From Elusimicrobiaceae bacterium (GTDB lineage: Bacteria; Elusimicrobiota; Elusimicrobia; Elusimicrobiales; Elusimicrobiaceae): a DNA stretch of 42,423 nt. This document shows, piece by piece, positions 42,385 to 42,423 of the stretch. Numbering within the stretch: position 1 is the first letter of the stretch; each line of letters starts with the position of its first letter. The stretch is from contig JAFVWP010000138.1 of NCBI GenBank assembly GCA_017501565.1, positions 1 through 42,423 of the forward strand, in the 5' to 3' direction. The position numbers and the translations under genes were made by a program. Below the pieces are notes generated by a model, which had not been told where the DNA came from, searched no databases, and saw nothing but the letters and a program-made list of their open reading frames with translations.

Positions 42385-42423
42385 AAAAAGAAAATACTTG
42401 ACTCGTTTTTTTTTTTTGATTTA
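42385..42423 (+). repeat. 39-bp promoter repeat, copy 2 (cut by window end)
   Basis: The last 39 bases equal 28170-28208, including TTGACTCG and exactly twelve T. The sequence stops at GATTTA, where copy 1 enters the palindrome ahead of the pilin. Another pilin-type gene is expected just past the window. Confidence 0.85.

Overview
The window looks like chromosomal DNA from an Elusimicrobiota bacterium of the gut, fermentative type. This placement is inferred, not searched. It rests on a short-cycle type IV pilin with a FTLIELLVVVLIIGILSAVA N-terminus, on the AT-leaning but mixed codon use, on an MscL with a zinc ribbon, and on a combined PTS/HprK/RapZ operon. About 37 protein genes cover nearly all of the sequence. 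I saw no rRNA, tRNA, CRISPR array, insertion sequence or phage gene.

Layout. 1-1420: divergent dgt (cut by the window edge) and coaD. 1483-8436: one giant gene for a secreted or membrane protein of about 2,200-2,300 residues that ends in a 12-helix MFS-like transporter; its middle has codon use unlike the rest of the window. 8484-9523: a minus-strand pair, NifU-like scaffold then PHP phosphoesterase. 9684-11502: three small exported proteins (two SH3 domains; a CcmI-C-like domain; a helical periplasmic protein). 11655-19716: a tightly overlapping plus-strand operon secA, Cys-rich protein, lnt, prfB, hemW, CofE-like, mscL. 19815-20597: a glycerophosphodiesterase. 20642-21954: minus-strand folD and a lipoprotein. 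22065-28114: a secreted protein, then a run of YacL-like PIN/TRAM protein, ispDF, lipoprotein, cysS and adenosine deaminase. 28249-28842: the pilin. 28874-37376: a ten-gene minus-strand operon, hpf, hprK, rapZ, EIIA, EIIB, EIIC, EIID, HPr, EI, lepA, behind one strong promoter with a palindrome at its start point. 37597-41807: smc and a metallophosphoesterase. 42103-42327: a small protein made of two copies of a 25-residue motif. The window ends inside a second copy of the pilin promoter.

How the genes work together. The PTS operon holds a complete phosphorelay (EI H191, HPr H15, EIIA H9, EIIB H14, membrane IIC/IID) plus HPr kinase/phosphorylase, whose target Ser46 is present in HPr. It is linked to RapZ, a ribosome hibernation factor and LepA, so sugar import, carbon signalling and translation control sit in one unit. 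The secA operon joins export, lipoprotein maturation and translation termination.

Most notable signals. (1) Four genes without a Shine-Dalgarno carry a -10 hexamer exactly 6 nt before ATG, three of them with an extended TGn -10, so their mRNAs are probably leaderless. (2) The pilin promoter has a 12-T spacer, overlaps an 18-bp-arm palindrome centred on the predicted start point, and is repeated for 39 identical bases at the window end. (3) The giant fusion gene has two plausible starts and mosaic codon use. (4) CcmI-C-like and CofE-like domains appear away from their usual pathways.
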